Below are positions 1 through 15,076 of a stretch of 64,000 nt of DNA, piece by piece. The notes beneath the pieces are model-generated. The model worked only from the letters and a program-made list of their open reading frames with translations. It ran no database searches and was not told the DNA's origin. The translations under genes and the position numbers were made by a program. The stretch covers positions 806,001 to 870,000 of the forward strand of contig NW_027488623.1 in NCBI RefSeq assembly GCF_050948215.1, read 5' to 3'. The stretch is from Halictus rubicundus (lineage: Eukaryota; Arthropoda; Insecta; Hymenoptera; Halictidae). Numbering within the stretch: position 1 is the first letter of the stretch; each line of letters begins with the position of its first letter.

Positions 1-366
1 GATAGAGGATAGGATAGGATAGAGGATAGGATAGGATAGAGGATAGGATAGGATAGAGGATAGGATAGGATGGAGGATAGGATAGGATAGAGGATAGGAT
101 AGGATAGTGGATAGGATAGGATAGAGGATAGAATAGGATAGATGATAGGATAGGATAGAGGATCGGATGGAGGGTAGGATAGAGGATAGGATAGAGGATA
201 GGATAGGATAGAGGATAGGATAGGATAGAGGACATAATAGGATTGAGGATATAATAGGATTGAGGAAAGGATAGGATAGAGGATAGGATAGGATACAGGA
301 TAGGATATAATAGAGGATGGGATAGGATAGAGGATCGGATAGGATAGAGGATAGGATAGGATAGAG

Positions 367-3300
367 GACATAATAGGATTGAGGATATAATAGGATTGAG
401 GATATAATAGGATTGTGGAAAGGATAGGATAGAGGTTAGGATAGGATAGAGGATAGGATAGGATAGAGGATAGTATAGGATAGAGGATACGATAGAGGAT
501 TGGATATGAAAGACGATATTATAGAGGATAGAATAGGATAGATGATACTATAGGATAGAGGATAGGATATGATAGAGTAAACGATATTATACAGGATAGG
601 ATAGGGTAGAGGATAGGATAGAGGGTAGGATAGGATAGAGGATAGGATAGAGGATAGGATAGAGGATAGGATAGAGGATAGGATAGGATAGAGGTTAGGA
701 TGGGATACAGGATAGGATAGGATAGAGGATAGGATAGGATAGAGGATAGGATAAAATAGATGATAGGATAGGATAGAGGATAGGATATGATAGAGGATAG
801 GATAGGATAGAGGATAGGATACAATAGAGGCTAGGATAGGATAGAGGATCGGATAGAGGATAGGATAGGATAGAGGATAGGATAAGAAAGAGGGTAGGAT
901 ATAATAGAGGAGAGGATAGGATAGAGGATAGGATAGGATAGAGGATAGGATAGGATATGATAGGATAGAGGATAGAGGATAGGATAGGATAGGAAAGAGG
1001 ATAGGATAGGATAGAGGATAGGTTAGGAAAGAGGATAGGATAGGATAGAGGATATAATAGGATAGAGGATAGGATTGGATAGAGGATAGGATAGGATAGA
1101 GGATAGGATAGGATAGAGGATAGAATAGGATAGATGATAGGATAGGATAGGATAGAGGATAGGATAGAGGATAGGATAGAGGATAGGATAGAGGATAGGA
1201 TAGGATAGAGGATAGGATAGGATAGAGGATATGATAGGATAGAGGATAGGATAGGATAGAGGATAGGATATAATAGAGGATGGGATAGGATAGAGGATCG
1301 GATAGGAAAGAGGGTAGGATAGGATAGAGGATAGGATAGAATAGAGGATAGGATAGAGGATAGGATAGGATAGAGGATAGGATAGGAAAGAGGGTAGGAT
1401 AGGATAGAGGATAGGATAGGATAGAGGATAGGATATAATAGAGGATGGGATGGGATAGAGGATCGGATAGGAAAGAGGGTAGGATAGGATAGAGGATAGG
1501 ATAGAATAGAGGATAGGATAGAGGATAGGATAGGATACAGGATAGGATAGGAAAGAGGGTAGGATAGGATAGAGGATAGGATAGGATAGAGGATCGGATA
1601 GAGGATAGGATAGGATAGAGGATAGGATAAGAAAGAGGGTAGGATATAATAGAGGAGAGGATAGGATAGAGGATAGGATAGGATAGAGGATAGGATAGGA
1701 TAGGATAGGATAGGATAGAGGATAGGATAGGATAGGAAAGAGGATAGGATAGGATATAGGATAGGATAGGATAGAGGAGAGGATAGGATAGAGGATATAA
1801 TAGGATAGAGGAAAGGATAGGATAGAGGAAAGGATAGGATAGAGGATAGGATATAATAGAGGATGGGATAGGATAGAGGATCGGATAGGATAGAGGGTAG
1901 GATAGGATAGAGGATAGGATAGGATAGAGGATAGGATTGGATAGAGGATAGGATAGGATAGAGGATAATATAGGATAGAGGATAGAATTGGATAGATGAT
2001 AGGATAGGATACAGGATCGGATGGAGGGTAGGATAGGTTAGAGGATAGGATAGGATAGAGGATAGGATAGGATAGAGGATAGGATGGGATAGAGGATAGG
2101 ATAGGATAGAGGATAGAATAGGATAGTGGATAGGATAGGATAGAGGATAGGATAGGATAGAGGATAGGATAGGATAGAGGATAAGATAGGGTAGAGTATA
2201 GGATAGGATAGAGGATAGGATAGGATAGAGGACATAATAGGATTGAGGATATAATAGGATTGAGGAAAGGATAGGATAGAGGATAGGATAGGATAGAGGA
2301 TAGGATAAGAAAGAGGGTAGGATATAATAGAGGAGAGGATAGGATAGAGGATAGGATAGGATAGAGGATCGGATAGAGGATAGGATTGGATAGAGGATAG
2401 GATAGAGGATAGGATAGAGGATACGATAGGATAGAGGATAGGATAGGATAGAGGATAGGATAGGATAGAGGTTAGGATGGGATACAGGATAGGATAGTAT
2501 AGAGGATAGGATAGGATAGAGGATAGGATAAAATAGATGATAGGATAGGATAGAGGATAGGATATGATAGAGGATAGGATAGGATAGAGGGTAGGATAAA
2601 ATAGAGGGTAGGATAGGATAGAGGATCGGATAGAGGATAGGATAGGATAGAGGATAGGATAGGATAGGATAGGATAGAGGATAGGATAGGATAGGATAGG
2701 ATAGAGGATAGGATAGGATAGGAAAGAGGATAGGATAGGATATAGGATAGGATAGGATAGAGGAGAGGATAGGATAGAGGATATAATAGCATAGAGGATA
2801 GGATTGGATAGAGGATAGGATAGGATAGAGGAGAGGATAGGATAGAGGATAGAATAGGATAGAGGATAGGATAGGATAGAGGATAGGATTGGATAGAGGA
2901 TAGGATATGATAGAGGATCGGATAGAGGATAGGATAGGAGAGAGGATAGGATAGGATAGAGGATAGGATAGGATAGAGGATAGGATAGGATAGATAGATA
3001 GGATAGGATAGAGGGTCGAATAGGATAGAGGATAGGATAGTATAGAGGATAGGATAGGATAGAGGATAGGATAGGATAGAGGATAGGATAGGATAGAGGA
3101 TAGGATAGTATAGAGGATAGGATAGGATAGAGGATAGGATAGGATAGAGGATAGGATGGGATAGAGGATAGGATAGGATAGGATAGAGGATAGGATAGGA
3201 TAGAGGATAGGATGGGATAGAGGATAGGATAGGATAGGATAGAGGATAGGATAGGATAGAGGACATAATAGGATTGAGGATATAATAGGATTGAGGAAAG

Positions 3301-4078
3301 GATAGGATAGAGGATAGGATAGGATAGAGGATAGGATAGGAAAGAGGGTAGGATAGGATAGAGGATAGGATAGGATAGAGGATAGGATAGGATAGAGGAT
3401 AGGATAGGATAAAGGATAGGATAGAGGATAGGATAGAGGATAGGATAGAGGATAGGATAGGATAGAGGATAGGATAGAGGATAGGATAGGATAGAGGATA
3501 GGATAGGAAAGAGGGTAGGATAGGATAGAGGATAGGATAGGATAGAGGATAGGATAGGATGGAGGATAGGATAGGATAGAGGATAGGATAGGATAGTGGA
3601 TAGGATAGGATAGAATATAGAATAGGATAGATGATAGGATAGGATAGAGGATCGGATGGAGGGTAGGATAGAGGATAGGATAGAGGATAGGATAGGATAG
3701 AGGATAGGATAGGATAGAGGATAGGATAGGATAGAGGATAGGATAGGATAGAGGATAGGATAGGATAGAGGATAGGATAGGATGGAGGATAGGATAGGAT
3801 AGAGGATAGGATAGGATAGTGGATAGGATAGGATAGAGGATAGAATAGGATAGATGATAGGATAGGATAGAGGATCGGATGGAGGGTAGGATAGAGGATA
3901 GGATAGAGGATAGGATAGGATAGAGGATAGGATAGGATAGAGGACATAATAGGATTGAGGATATAATAGGATTGAGGAAAGGATAGGATAGAGGATAGGA
4001 TAGGATAGAGGATAGGATATAATAGAGGATGGGATAGGATAGAGGATCGGATAGGATAGAGGATAGGATAGGATAGAG
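367..4078 (+). repeat. Higher-order repeat copy 1 (about 3.71 kb)
   Basis: The copy is defined from one GACATAATAGGATTG block (367) to the next equivalent one (4079). The AAACGATATTATACAGG landmark shows the same spacing (579 to 4291, 3712 bases). The start point is an arbitrary phase choice. Internal order of variant blocks is shared with copies 2 and 3. Confidence 0.75.
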
Positions 4079-7000
4079 GACATAATAGGATTGAGGATAT
4101 AATAGGATTGAGGATATAATAGGATTGTGGAAAGGATAGGATAGAGGTTAGGATAGGATAGAGGATAGGATAGGATAGAGGATAGTATAGGATAGAGGAT
4201 ACGATAGAGGATTGGATATGAAATACGATATTATAGAGGATAGAATAGGATAGATGATACTATAGGATAGAGGATAGGATATGATAGAGTAAACGATATT
4301 ATACAGGATAGGATAGGGTAGAGGATAGGATAGAGGGTAGGATAGGATAGAGGATAGGATAGAGGATAGGATAGAGGATAGGATAGAGGATAGGATAGGA
4401 TAGGGGATAGGATAGGATAGAGGATAGGAAATAATAGAGGATAGGATAGGATAAGGATCGGATAGAGGATTGGATAGGAGAGAGGATAGGATAGGATAGA
4501 GGATAGAGGATAGGATAGGATAGAGGATAGGATAGGATAGAGGATAGGATAGGATAGAGGTTAGGATGGGATACAGGATAGGATAGGATAGAGGATAGGA
4601 TAGGATAGAGGATAGGATAAAATAGATGATAGGATAGGATAGAGGATAGGATATGATAGAGGATAGGATAGGATAGAGGATAGGATACAATAGAGGCTAG
4701 GATAGGATAGAGGATCGGATAGAGGATAGGATAGGATAGAGGATAGGATAAGAAAGAGGGTAGGATATAATAGAGGAGAGGATAGGATAGAGGATATAAT
4801 AGGATAGAGGATAGGATTGGATAGAGGATAGGATAGGATAGAGGATAGGATAGGATAGAGGATAGAATAGGATAGATGATAGGATAGGATAGGATAGAGG
4901 ATAGGATAGAGGATAGGATAGAGGATAGGATAGAGGATAGGATAGAGGATAGGATAGGATAGAGGATAGGATAGGATAGAGGATATGATAGGATAGAGGA
5001 TAGGATAGGATAGAGGATAGGATATAATAGAGGATGGGATAGGATAGAGGATCGGATAGGAAAGAGGGTAGGATAGGATAGAGGATAGGATAGAAAAGAG
5101 GATAGGATAGAGGATAGGATAGGATAGAGGATAGGATAGGAAAGAGGGTAGGATAGGATAGAGGATAGGATAGGATAGAGGATAGGATATAATAGAGGAT
5201 GGGATGGGATAGAGGATCGGATAGGAAAGAGGGTAGGATAGGATAGAGGATAGGATAGAATAGAGGATAGGATAGAGGATAGGATAGGATACAGGATAGG
5301 ATAGGAAAGAGGGTAGGATAGGATAGAGGATAGGATAGGATAGAGGATCGGATAGAGGATAGGATAGGATAGAGGATAGGATAAGAAAGAGGGTAGGATA
5401 TAATAGAGGAGAGGATAGGATAGAGGATAGGATAGGATAGAGGATAGGATAGGATAGGATAGGATAGGATAGAGGATAGGATAGGATAGGATAGGATAGA
5501 GGATAGGATAGGAAAGAGGGTAGGATAGGATAGAGGATAGGATAGGATAGAGGATAGGATATAATAGAGGATGGGATGGGATAGAGGATCGGATAGGAAA
5601 GAGGGTAGGATAGGATAGAGGATAGGATAGAATAGAGGATAGGATAGAGGATAGGATAGGATACAGGATAGGATAGGAAAGAGGGTAGGATAGGATAGAG
5701 GATAGGATAGGATAGAGGATCGGATAGAGGATAGGATAGGATAGAGGATAGGATAAGAAAGAGGGTAGGATATAATAGAGGAGAGGATAGGATAGAGGAT
5801 AGGATAGGATAGAGGATAGGATAGGATAGGATAGGATAGGATAGAGGATAGGATAGGATAGGATAGGATAGAGGATAGGATAGGATAGGAAAGAGGATAG
5901 GATAGGATAGAGGATAGGATAGGATAGAGGAGAGGATAGGATAGAGGATATAATAGGATAGAGGATAGGATTGGATAGAGGATAGGATAGGATAGAGGAT
6001 AGGATAGGATAGAGGATATAATAGAATTGAGGAAAGGATAGGATAGAGGTTAGGATAGGATAGAGGATAGGATAGGATAGAGGATAGGATAAAATAGATG
6101 ATAGGATAGGAAAGAGGATAGGATAGGATAGAGGATAGGATAGGATAGAGGATAGGATAGGATAGAGGATATAATATTATAGAGGATAGGATTGGATAGA
6201 GGATAGGATAGGATAGAGGATAGGATAGGAATGAGGGTAGGATAGGATAAAGGATATAATAGGATTGAGGAAAGGATAGGATAGAGGTTAGGATAGGATA
6301 GAGGATAGGATAGGATAGAGGATAGGATAGGAAAGAGGGTAGGATAGGATAGAGGATAGGATAGGATAGAGGATAGTATATGATAGAGGATACGATAGAG
6401 GATTGGATATGATAGACGATATTATAGAGGATAGAATAGGATAGAGGATACTATAGGATAGAGGATAGGATATGATAGAGTAAACGATATTATACAGGAT
6501 AGGATAGGGTAGAGGATAGGATAGAGGGTAGGATAGGATAGAGGATAGGATAGAGGATAGGATAGAGGATAGGATAGAGGATAGGAGAGGATAGGGGATA
6601 GGATGGGATAGAGGATAGGATAGGATAGAGGATAGGATAGGATAGAGGATCGGATAGGAAAGAGGGTAGTATAGGATAGAGGATAGGATAGAATAGAGGA
6701 TAGGATAGAGGATGGGATAGGATAGAGGATAGGATAGGAAAGAGGGTAGGATAGGATAGAGGATAGGATAGGATAGAGGATAGGATATAATAGAGGATAG
6801 GATAGGATAGAGGATAGGATATTATGGAGGATAGGATAAGATAGAGCATAGGATAGGATAGAGGATAGGATGGGATAGAGGATAGGATAGGATAGATGAT
6901 AGGATAGGATAGGATACAGGATAGGATAGGATAGAGGATAGGATAGGATAGAGGATAGGATAGGATAGAGGATAGGATAGTATAGAGGATAGGATAGAAT

Positions 7001-7782
7001 AGAGGATAGGATAGGATAGAGGATAGGATAGGATAGAGGATAGGATAGGATAGAGGATAGGATATAATAGAGGATAGGATAGGATAGAGGATCGGACAGA
7101 GGATAGGATAGGATAGAGGATAGGATAGGATAGAGGATAGGATAGAGGATAGAATAGAGGATAGGATAGGATAGAGGATAGGATAGAGGATAGGATAGGA
7201 AAGAGGGTAGGATAGGATAGAGGATAGGATAGGATAGAGGGTAGGATAGGATAGAGGATAGGATAGGATAGAGGATAGGATAGGATGGAGGATAGGATAG
7301 GATAGAGGATAGGATAGAGGATAGGATAGGATAGTGGATAGGATAGGATAGAGGATAGAATAGGATAGATGATAGGATAGGATAGAGGATCGGATGGAGG
7401 GTAGGATAGAGGATAGGATAGAGGATAGGATAGGATAGAGGATAGGATAGGATAGAGGATAGGATAGGATAGAGGATAGGATAGGATGGAGGATAGGATA
7501 GGATAGAGGATAGGATAGGATAGTGGATAGGATAGGATAGAGGATAGAATAGGATAGATGATAGGATAGGATAGAGGATCGGATGGAGGGTAGGATAGAG
7601 GATAGGATAGAGGATAGGATAGGATAGAGGATAGGATAGGATAGAGGACATAATAGGATTGAGGATATAATAGGATTGAGGAAAGGATAGGATAGAGGAT
7701 AGGATAGGATAGAGGATAGGATATAATAGAGGATGGGATAGAATAGAGGATCGGATAGGATAGAGGATAGGATAGGATAGAG
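4079..7782 (+). repeat. Higher-order repeat copy 2 (about 3.70 kb)
   Basis: The copy runs from the GACATAATAGGATTG block at 4079 to its counterpart at 7783. The landmarks at 4291 and 7995 are also 3704 bases apart. An unoccupied version of the R1 insertion site lies near 6300-6340. Confidence 0.75.
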
Positions 7783-10700
7783 GACATAATAGGATTGAGG
7801 ATATAATAGGATTGAGGATATAATAGGATTGTGGAAAGGATAGGATAGAGGTTAGGATAGGATAGAGGATAGGATAGGATAGAGGATAGTATAGGATAGA
7901 GGATACGATAGAGGATTGGATATGAAAGACGATATTATAGAGGATAGAATAGGATAGATGATACTATAGGATAGAGGATAGGATATGATAGAGTAAACGA
8001 TATTATACAGGATAGGATAGGGTAGAGGATAGGATAGAGGGTAGGATAGGATAGAGGATAGGATAGAGGATAGGATAGAGGATAGGATAGAGGATAGGAT
8101 AGGATAGGGGATAGGATAGGATAGAGGATAGGAAATAATAGAGGATAGGATAGGATAAGGATCGGATAGAGGATTAGATAGGAGAGAGGATAGGATAGGA
8201 TAGAGGATAGAGGATAGGATAGGATAGAGGATAGGATAGGGTAGAGGATAGGATAGGATAGAGGTTAGGATGGGATACAGGATAGGATAGGATAGAGGAT
8301 AGGATAGGATAGAGGATAGGATAAAATAGATGATAGGATAGGATAGAGGATAGGATATGATAGAGGATAGGATAGGATAGAGGATAGGATACAATAGAGG
8401 CTAGGATAGGATAGAGGATCGGATAGAGGATAGGATAGGATAGAGGATAGGATAAGAAAGAGGGTAGGATATAATAGAGGACAGGATAGGATAGAGGATA
8501 GGATAGAGGATAGGATAGGATAGGATAGGATAGAGGATAGAGGATAGGATAGGATAGGAAAGAGGATAGGATAGGATAGAGGATAGGTTAGGAAAGAGGA
8601 TAGGATAGGATAGAGGATAGGATAGAGGATAGGATAGAGGATAGTATAGAGGATAGGATAGAGGATAGGATAGGATAGAGGATAGGATAGGATAGAGGAT
8701 ATGATAGGATAGAGGATAGGATAGGATAGAGGATAGGATATAATAGAGGATGGGATAGGATAGAGGATCGGATAGGAAAGAGGGTAGGATAGGATAGAGG
8801 ATAGGATAGAATAGAGGATAGGATAGAGGATAGGATAGGATAGAGGATAGGATAGGAAAGAGGGTAGGATAGGATAGAGGATAGGATAGGATAGAGGATA
8901 GGATATAATAGAGGATGGGATGGGATAGAGGATCGGATAGGAAAGAGGGTAGGATAGGATAGAGGATAGGATAGAATAGAGGATAGGATAGAGGATAGGA
9001 TAGGATAGAGGATAGGATAGGAAAGAGGGTAGGATAGGATAGAGGATAGGATAGGATAGAGGATCGGATAGAGGATAGGATAGGATAGAGGATAGGATAA
9101 GAAAGAGGGTAGGATATAATAGAGGAGAGGATAGGATAGAGGATAGGATAGGATAGAGGATAGGATAGGATAGGATAGGATAGGATAGGATAGAGGATAG
9201 GATAGGATAGGATAGGATAGAGGATAGGATAGGATAGGAAAGAGGATAGGATAGGATAGAGGATAGGGTAGGATAGAGGAGAGGATAGGATAGAGGATAT
9301 AATAGGATAGAGGATAGGATTGGATAGAGGATAGGATAGGATAGAGGATAGGATAGGATAGAGGATATAATAGAATTGAGGAAAGGATAGGATAGAGGTT
9401 AGGATAGGATAGAGGATAGGATAGGATAGAGGATAGGATAAAATAGATGATAGGATAGGAAAGAGGATAGGATAGGATAGAGGATAGGATAGGATAGAGG
9501 ATAGGATAGGATAGAGGATATAATAGGATAGAGGATAGGATTGGATAGAGGATAGGATAGGATAGAGGATAGGATAGGAATGAGGGTAGGATAGGATAAA
9601 GGATATAATAGGATTGAGGAAAGGATAGGATAGAGGTTAGGATAGGATAGAGGATAGGATAGGATAGAGGATAGGATAGGAAAGAGGGTAGGATAGGATA
9701 GAGGATAGGATAGGATAGAGGATAGTATATGATAGAGGATACGATAGAGGATTGGATATGATAGACGATATTATAGAGGATAGAATAGGATAGATGATAC
9801 TATAGGATAGAGGATAGGATATGATAGAGTAAACGATATTATACAGGATAGGATAGGGTAGAGGATAGGATAGAGGGTAGGATAGGATAGAGGATAGGAT
9901 AGAGGATAGGATAGAGGATAGGATAGAGGATAGGATAGAGGATAGGAGAGGATAGGGGATAGGATAGGATAGAGGATAGGAAATAATAGAGGATAGGATA
10001 GGATAGAGGATCGGATAGAGGATAGGATAGGAGAGAGGATAGGATAGGATAGAGGATAGGATAGGATAGAGGATAGGATAGGAAAGAGGGTAGGATAGGA
10101 TAGAGGATAGGATAGGATAGAGGATAGGATATTATGGAGGATAGGATAAGATAGAGGATAGGATAGGATAGAGGATAGGATGGGATAGAGGATAGGATAG
10201 GATAGAGGATAGGATAGGATAGGATAGAGGATAGGATAGGATAGAGGATAGTATATGATAGAGGATACGATAGAGGATTGGATATGATAGACGATATTAT
10301 AGAGGATAGAATAGGATAGATGATACTATAGGATAGAGGATAGGATATGATAGAGTAAACGATATTATACAGGATAGGATAGGGTAGAGGATAGGATAGA
10401 GGGTAGGATAGGATAGAGGATAGGATAGAGGATAGGATAGAGGATAGGATAGAGGATAGGATAGGATAGAGGATAGTATAGGATAGAGGATACGATAGAG
10501 GATTGGATATGAAAGACGATATTATAGAGGATAGAATAGGATAGATGATACTATAGGATAGAGGATAGGATATGATAGAGTAAACGATATTATACAGGAT
10601 AGGATAGGGTAGAGGATAGGATAGAGGGTGGGATAGGATAGAGGATAGGATAGAGGATAGGATAGAGGATAGGATAGAGGATAGGATAGGATAGGGGATA

Positions 10701-11709
10701 GGATAGGATAGAGGATAGGAAATAATAGAGGATAGGATAGGATAAGGATCGGATAGAGGATTGGATAGGAGAGAGGATAGGATAGGATAGAGGATAGAGG
10801 ATAGGATAGGATAGAGGATAGGATAGGATAGAGGATAGGATAGGATAGAGGTTAGGATGGGATACAGGATAGGATAGGATAGAGGATAGGATAGGATAGA
10901 GGATAGGATAAAATAGATGATAGGATAGGATAGAGGATAGGATATGATAGAGGATAGGATAGGATAGAGGATAGGATACAATAGAGGCTAGGATAGGATA
11001 GAGGATCGGATAGAGGATAGGATAGGATAGAGGATAGGATAAGAAAGAGGGTAGGATATAATAGAGGAGAGGATAGGATAGAGGATAGGATAGGATAGAG
11101 GATAGGATAGGATAGGATAGGATAGAGGATAGAGGATAGGATAGGATAGGAAAGAGGATAGGATAGGATAGAGGATAGGTTAGGAAAGAGGATAGGATAG
11201 GATAGAGGATAGGTTAGGAAAGAGGATAGGATAGGATAGAGGATATAATAGGATAGAGGATAGGATTGGATAGAGGATAGGATAGGATAGAGGATAGGAT
11301 AGGATAGAGGATAGAATAGGATAGATGATAGGATAGGATAGGATAGAGGATAGGATAGAGGATAGGATAGAGGATAGGATAGAGGATAGGATAGAGGATA
11401 GGATAGAGGATAGGATAGGATAGAGGATAGGATAGGATAGAGGATATGATAGGATAGAGGATAGGATAGGATAGAGGATAGGATATAATAGAGGATGGGA
11501 TAGGATAGAGGATCGGATAGGAAAGAGGGTAGGATAGGATAGAGGATAGGATAGAATAGAGGATAGGATAGAGGATAGGATAGGATAGAGGATAGGATAG
11601 GAAAGAGGGTAGGATAGGATAGAGGATAGGATAGGATAGAGGATAGGATATAATAGAGGATGGGATAGAATAGAGGATCGGATAGGATAGAGGATAGGAT
11701 AGGATAGAG
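7783..11709 (+). repeat. Higher-order repeat copy 3 (about 3.93 kb)
   Basis: The copy runs from 7783 to the equivalent block at 11710. Landmarks at 7995 and 11922 give the same 3927-base period. It is longer than copies 1 and 2, and carries two extra landmark copies at 10357 and 10582, 225 bases apart, which suggests a local duplication. The best empty counterpart of the R1 insertion site lies at about 9600-9720. Confidence 0.75.
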
Positions 11710-14700
11710 GACATAATAGGATTGAGGATATAATAGGATTGAGGATATAATAGGATTGTGGAAAGGATAGGATAGAGGTTAGGATAGGATAGAGGATAGG
11801 ATAGGATAGAGGATAGTATAGGATAGAGGATACGATAGAGGATTGGATATGAAAGACGATATTATAGAGGATAGAATAGGATAGATGATACTATAGGATA
11901 GAGGATAGGATATGATAGAGTAAACGATATTATACAGGATAGGATAGGGTAGAGGATAGGATAGAGGGTAGGATAGGATAGAGGATAGGATAGAGGATAG
12001 GATAGAGGATAGGATAGAGGATAGGATAGGATAGGGGATAGGATAGGATAGAGGATAGGAAATAATAGAGGATAGGATAGGATAAGGATCGGATAGAGGA
12101 TTAGATAGGAGAGAGGATAGGATAGGATAGAGGATAGAGGATAGGATAGGATAGAGGATAGGATAGGGTAGAGGATAGGATAGGATAGAGGTTAGGATGG
12201 GATACAGGATAGGATAGGATAGAGGATAGGATAGGATAGAGGATAGGATAAAATAGATGATAGGATAGGATAGAGGATAGGATATGATAGAGGATAGGAT
12301 AGGATAGAGGATAGGATACAATAGAGGCTAGGATAGGATAGAGGATCGGATAGAGGATAGGATAGGATAGAGGATAGGATAAGAAAGAGGGTAGGATATA
12401 ATAGAGGACAGGATAGGATAGAGGATAGGATAGAGGATAGGATAGGATAGGATAGGATAGAGGATAGAGGATAGGATAGGATAGGAAAGAGGATAGGATA
12501 GGATAGAGGATAGGTTAGGAAAGAGGATAGGATAGGATAGAGGATAGGATAGAGGATAGGATAGAGGATAGTATAGAGGATAGGATAGAGGATAGGATAG
12601 GATAGAGGATAGGATAGGATAGAGGATATGATAGGATAGAGGATAGGATAGGATAGAGGATAGGATATAATAGAGGATGGGATAGGATAGAGGATCGGAT
12701 AGGAAAGAGGGTAGGATAGGATAGAGGATAGGATAGAATAGAGGATAGGATAGAGGATAGGATAGGATAGAGGATAGGATAGGAAAGAGGGTAGGATAGG
12801 ATAGAGGATAGGATAGGATAGAGGATAGGATATAATAGAGGATGGGATGGGATAGAGGATCGGATAGGAAAGAGGGTAGGATAGGATAGAGGATAGGATA
12901 GAATAGAGGATAGGATAGAGGATAGGATAGGATAGAGGATAGGATAGGAAAGAGGGTAGGATAGGATAGAGGATAGGATAGGATAGAGGATCGGATAGAG
13001 GATAGGATAGGATAGAGGATAGGATAAGAAAGAGGGTAGGATATAATAGAGGAGAGGATAGGATAGAGGATAGGATAGGATAGAGGATAGGATAGGATAG
13101 GATAGGATAGGATAGGATAGAGGATAGGATAGGATAGGATAGGATAGAGGATAGGATAGGATAGGAAAGAGGATAGGATAGGATAGAGGATAGGGTAGGA
13201 TAGAGGATAGGATATAATAGAGGATGGGATAGGATAGAGGATCGGATAGGAAAGAGGGTAGGATAGGATAGAGGATAGGATAGAATAGAGGATAGGATAG
13301 AGGATAGGATAGGATAGAGGATAGGATAGGAAAGAGGGTAGGATAGGATAGAGGATAGGATAGGATAGAGGATAGGATATAATAGAGGATGGGATGGGAT
13401 AGAGGATCGGATAGGAAAGAGGGTAGGATAGGATAGAGGATAGGATAGAATAGAGGATAGGATAGAGGATAGGATAGGATAGAGGATAGGATAGGAAAGA
13501 GGGTAGGATAGGATAGAGGATAGGATAGGATAGAGGATCGGATAGAGGATAGGATAGGATAGAGGATAGGATAAGAAAGAGGGTAGGATATAATAGAGGA
13601 GAGGATAGGATAGAGGATAGGATAGGATAGAGGATAGGATAGGATAGGATAGGATAGGATAGAGGATAGGATAGGATAGGATAGGATAGAGGATAGGATA
13701 GGATAGGAAAGAGGATAGGATAGGATAGAGGATAGGATAGGATAGAGGAGAGGATAGGATAGAGGATATAATAGGATAGAGGATAGGATAGGATAGGATA
13801 GGATAGAGGATAGAGGATAGGATAGGATAGGAAAGAGGATAGGATAGGATAGAGGATAGGTTAGGAAAGAGGATAGGATAGGATAGAGGATAGGTTAGGA
13901 AAGAGGATAGGATAGGATAGAGGATATAATAGGATAGAGGATAGGATTGGATAGAGGATAGGATAGGATAGAGGATAGGATAGGATAGAGGATAGAATAG
14001 GATAGATGATAGGATAGGATAGGATAGAGGATAGGATAGAGGATAGGATAGAGGATAGGATAGAGGATATGATAGAGGATAGGATAGGATAGAGGATAGG
14101 ATAGGATAGAGGATATGATAGGATAGAGGATAGGATAGGATAGAGGATAGGATATAATAGAGGATGGGATAGGATAGAGGATCGGATAGGAAAGAGGGTA
14201 GGATAGGATAGAGGATAGGATAGAATAGAGGATAGGATAGAGGATAGGATAGGATAGAGGATAGGATAGGAAAGAGGGTAGGATAGGATAGAGGATAGGA
14301 TAGGATAGAGGATAGGATATAATAGAGGATGGGATGGGATAGAGGATCGGATAGGAAAGAGGGTAGGATAGGATAGAGGATAGGATAGAATAGAGGATAG
14401 GATAGAGGATAGGATAGGATAGAGGATAGGATAGGAAAGAGGGTAGGATAGGATAGAGGATAGGATAGGATAGAGGATCGGATAGAGGATAGGATAGGAT
14501 AGAGGATGGGATAAGAAAGAGGGTAGGATATAATAGAGGAGAGGATAGGATAGAGGATAGGATAGGATAGAGGATAGGATAGGATAGGATAGGATAGGAT
14601 AGAGGATAGGATAGGATAGAGGATAGGATAGGATAGGAAAGAGGATAGGATAGGATAGAGGATAGGATAGGATAGAGGAGAGGATAGGATAGAGGATATA

Positions 14701-15076
14701 ATAGGATAGAGGATAGGATTGGATAGAGGATAGGATAGGATAGAGGATAGGATAGGATAGAGGATATAATAGAATTGAGGAAAGGATAGGATAGAGGTTA
14801 GGATAGGATAGAGGATAGGATAGGATAGAGGATAGGATAAAATAGATGATAGGATAGGAAAGAGGATAGGATAGGATAGAGGATAGGATAGGATAGAGGA
14901 TAGGATAGGATAGAGGATATAATAGGATAGAGGATAGGATTGGATAGAGGATAGGATAGGATAGAGGATAGGATAGGAATGAGGGTAGGATAGGATAAAG
15001 GATATAATAGGATTGAGGAAAGGATAGGATAGAGGTTAGGATAGGATAGAGGATAGGATAGGATAGAGGATAGGAT
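11710..15076 (+). repeat. Higher-order repeat copy 4, interrupted by an R1-clade insertion
   Basis: The copy starts with the same block as copies 1-3 and follows the order of copy 3. It is broken at 15076 by the non-LTR element. The sequence at 15000-15076 matches 9600-9680 of copy 3. The right flank from 17420 repeats 18 bases and then continues as copy 3 does. Confidence 0.7.
15059..15076 (+). repeat. Target-site duplication, left copy (18 bp)
   Basis: The sequence TAGGATAGAGGATAGGAT ends exactly where the retrotransposon begins and is repeated at 17420-17437. In the uninterrupted counterpart (about 9660-9690) it occurs once, followed by AGGAAAGAGGG, which is what follows the right copy here. 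This comparison removes the usual ambiguity of calling a duplication inside a simple repeat. One further A could belong to it. Confidence 0.8.

Larger units (their letters stand above)
1..15076 (+). repeat. Satellite array, left part (GGATA-strand on top)
   Basis: The whole stretch is built from GGATA and GGATAGA blocks. The commonest monomer is the 12-mer AGGATAGGATAG, with 17-mers (two GGATA plus one GGATAGA) and point variants such as GGATCGG, GGAAAGAGGG and GGTTAGG. The variants recur in a fixed order, giving higher-order repeats of about 3.7-3.9 kb. One strand is almost free of C. Rare variant blocks act as landmarks: AAACGATATTATACAGG occurs at 579, 4291, 6482, 7995, 9831, 10357, 10582 and 11922. 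I see no gene in this stretch. The core ATAGG differs by one base from the insect telomere repeat TTAGG, but the 7-base blocks and higher-order structure fit a subtelomeric or pericentromeric satellite better than a telomere. Confidence 0.97.

Noticed and set aside
2038..4083. 681-codon open frame on the minus strand rich in YPIL/SSIL/SYPL
   Set aside because: The C-rich strand of a 12-base repeat of this composition contains no stop codon in any frame. Overlapping frames are equally long and the product is only the translated repeat. The same holds for all similar frames across the satellite.
1..15076. CRISPR-like regular repeat
   Set aside because: The monomers touch each other with no unique spacers, and the surrounding elements are eukaryotic retrotransposons.
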